Source: Holophagae bacterium
GTDB lineage: Bacteria > Acidobacteriota > Thermoanaerobaculia > Thermoanaerobaculales > Sulfomarinibacteraceae
Length of the DNA stretch: 6,426 bases
Direction: 5' to 3'
Assembly (NCBI GenBank): GCA_030609785.1
Contig: JAUWTC010000157.1
Location: forward strand, 1-6,426
The position numbers and the translations under genes were made by a program. Shown piece by piece: positions 5,117-6,426 of the stretch; the first letter of the stretch is position 1; each line of letters starts with the position of its first letter. Under the pieces are notes generated by a model. That model saw nothing but the letters and a program-made list of their open reading frames with translations. It was not told the DNA's origin and made no database searches.

Positions 5117-6376
5117 ATGAACCTTCGTTTTCTTGATGTTCTCGTCGTCGCCTTGGTGATCGCCGTGGCGGTCCTGTCGCCCTCCGAGGCGGCTGCCCAG
5201 AACAAGCTGGTCTTTATCACCTCGGAGACTGGATCGGGGAACCTGGGCGATTCGACCGATTGGCCGCACAACGGCGGCCTCACCGGTCTTGCCGCTGGAG
5301 ACGCCATCTGCCGGAACCTGGCGACGGAGGCCGGACTGCCCAATCCGTTGGACTTCGTCGCCTGGCTGTCCGACTCCACAAACGACGCCTACTGCCGAAT
5401 CCATGACCTGACCGGAACCAAGGCGACCAACTGCGGCCAAGCCAGCCTTCCGGACTGGGCAGGGCCCTGGGTGCGGATGGACGGTTTCCCCTTTGCGGAG
5501 TCCATTGACCTGGCACTGAGCCCGCCCGGCATGGTCTATGCGCCGGTAGTCTTTGACGAGTGGGGCAGCCAGGCGGTGGGCTATATGTTCACAGCCACCG
5601 ACGAGCAAGGCGAGGCCATGCTTACCTGGGGCACGTGCAGTGACTGGACGTCAGCCGCATCGACCAACGTGGCCTGCGGATCTTCCCAGGGCACGACCGA
5701 CCGTTGGACTAAGGTCGGCGTCTGCCAGTGCGACAATACGCGTTCGTTGGTGTGTATCGAGGCTGGTGGGCCCGGTGCGGACCTGCCTTCCTTCGGCCAC
5801 GACGGGGCCACGGTCTTCGTAACCTCGGTCGGGGGAACCGGCGACCTCTCCAGTTGGCCCGAGGCCGGCGGACAGGTGGGCATTGATGCAGGTGATGCCA
5901 TATGCCAGGCCCTGGCCGATGCCGCGGGCCTCGTTGATCCCGGCCCGTACAAGGCATGGCTGTCGGACAGTATCACCGATGCCCGCGACCGCCTGACCCA
6001 CGACGGGCCCTGGGTCCGACTGGACGGGGTGCCGGTGGCCTTCAGCAAGGCCGACCTCACCGATCAGTGGCTTTTTTCGTCGATCAACCATAGTGAAACG
6101 GGTGACTACAACAACCTCTGGGTGCAGACCGGAACGCAGGTGGACGGCACATGGGCGGGGCAGGACTGCAGCGGCTGGACCGACGGCTCAAGCGGTACTG
6201 CCGCCAAGGGGATCTCTCCGTACGCCCATTACGGCTGGACCGCTGCATCCAACCAATCTTGCTCCTCAATGGCGCGCCTTTACTGCTTCTCGGACTGGGA
6301 CTCCTGGTACCTGTTTGTCGAAGGTTTCGAGGATGGTGGTTTTTCGGCGTGGCCGGCCGTGGTCGGGGGTCGTTGA
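5117..6376 (+). CDS. Secreted cysteine-rich protein with two tandem DUF1554-like domains
   Basis: The product has 419 residues. ATG 5117 is chosen over an in-frame start 18 codons upstream because GGGAGG (5105-5110) lies 6 nt before it and the protein then opens with a signal peptide: hydrophobic core about 8-20, likely cut after 'SEAAA' (residue 27). Domain 1 (about 30-216) and domain 2 (about 232-392) share a plan: '[KT].VF.TS..G.G.L', then 'AGDAIC..LA..AGL', '[AK]AWLSDS..DA..R', 'GPWVR.DG.P.A', and near the end 'C..WT'. This resembles DUF1554 (Pfam PF07588), known from Leptospira surface proteins and thought to have a lectin/endostatin-like fold. The mature protein has 12 cysteines (8 in domain 1, 4 in domain 2), which suggests disulfides outside the cytoplasm. 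The tail 'LFVEGFEDGGFSAW' may be a sorting or anchoring signal. It is probably transcribed alone; its ligand or role is unknown. Confidence 0.82.
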   Translation: MNLRFLDVLVVALVIAVAVLSPSEAAAQNKLVFITSETGSGNLGDSTDWPHNGGLTGLAAGDAICRNLATEAGLPNPLDFVAWLSDSTNDAYCRIHDLTGTKATNCGQASLPDWAGPWVRMDGFPFAESIDLALSPPGMVYAPVVFDEWGSQAVGYMFTATDEQGEAMLTWGTCSDWTSAASTNVACGSSQGTTDRWTKVGVCQCDNTRSLVCIEAGGPGADLPSFGHDGATVFVTSVGGTGDLSSWPEAGGQVGIDAGDAICQALADAAGLVDPGPYKAWLSDSITDARDRLTHDGPWVRLDGVPVAFSKADLTDQWLFSSINHSETGDYNNLWVQTGTQVDGTWAGQDCSGWTDGSSGTAAKGISPYAHYGWTAASNQSCSSMARLYCFSDWDSWYLFVEGFEDGGFSAWPAVVGGR

Positions 6377-6426
6377 TCGGCTGACGCCCTGATGATTTGA
6401 GAACGGATTCACAAAAAAACCCGGCC
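6377..6426. other. Window end after the DUF1554-like gene; no gene seen
   Basis: Fifty bases with no reading frame or complete hairpin. They end in a run of seven A followed by CCCGGCC, which could be the left side of a bidirectional terminator whose other half lies beyond the window. This cannot be judged here. Confidence 0.3.

Noticed and set aside
4891..5379. A 162-codon minus-strand frame upstream of and over the DUF1554-like gene
   Set aside because: It is antisense to the signal peptide and first domain of a well-supported gene and shows no recognisable protein family.

Overview
The window is GC-rich bacterial chromosome. It holds five protein genes or gene ends that I can name by family or domain, one unrecognised gene, and two stretches of non-coding DNA that carry most of the unusual signal. 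The lineage is an inference: the gene content (TatA plus TatC beside an S41 protease, a secreted DUF1554-like protein ending in a 'GFEDGGFSAW'-type tail) and the intergenic repeats would suit an Acidobacteriota (Thermoanaerobaculia-like) or a deltaproteobacterial/myxobacterial relative. No rRNA, tRNA or other decisive marker is present.

Layout. (1) 1-353, + strand: the C-terminal part of D-aminoacyl-tRNA deacylase (dtd), cut by the window edge. (2) 354-1473: a 1.1 kb gene-free spacer between the convergent genes dtd and ctpA, filled almost completely by three copies (A+, C-, B+) of a repeat of roughly 285-415 bp. Each copy carries a small GCGC hairpin and a long hairpin whose stem sequence differs between copies while pairing is kept. 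(3) 1474-3051, - strand: an S41 carboxyl-terminal processing protease with one N-terminal membrane anchor and a PDZ domain. (4) 3052-3140: a short divergent control region. (5) 3141-4739, + strand: a tight operon tatA - tatC - unknown acidic 183-residue protein, with a 4-bp overlap and then a 1-bp gap. (6) 4740-5116: a spacer with a large inverted repeat that overlaps the stop of the unknown gene and has a pseudoknot-like extra pairing, a short guanylate-kinase-like coding remnant, a weak 19-bp duplication, and overlapping palindromes before the next gene. (7) 5117-6376, + strand: a secreted, cysteine-rich protein with two tandem DUF1554-like domains. (8) 6377-6426: no gene seen.

How the genes fit together: TatA and TatC form the membrane machinery that exports folded proteins carrying twin-arginine signals. 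The divergently transcribed CtpA is a membrane-anchored protease on the outer side of the same membrane, so 1474-4739 reads as a cell-envelope block. A 9-bp sequence (GCAATTCGT and its complement) forms a dyad at both 3' ends of that block, at 1449-1469 and 4729-4803. The most noteworthy signals are this shared boundary dyad and the repeat family with apparently compensatory stem changes. I see no CRISPR array, integrase, transposase, retron reverse transcriptase or defence gene, so I do not claim a new defence or mobile system.
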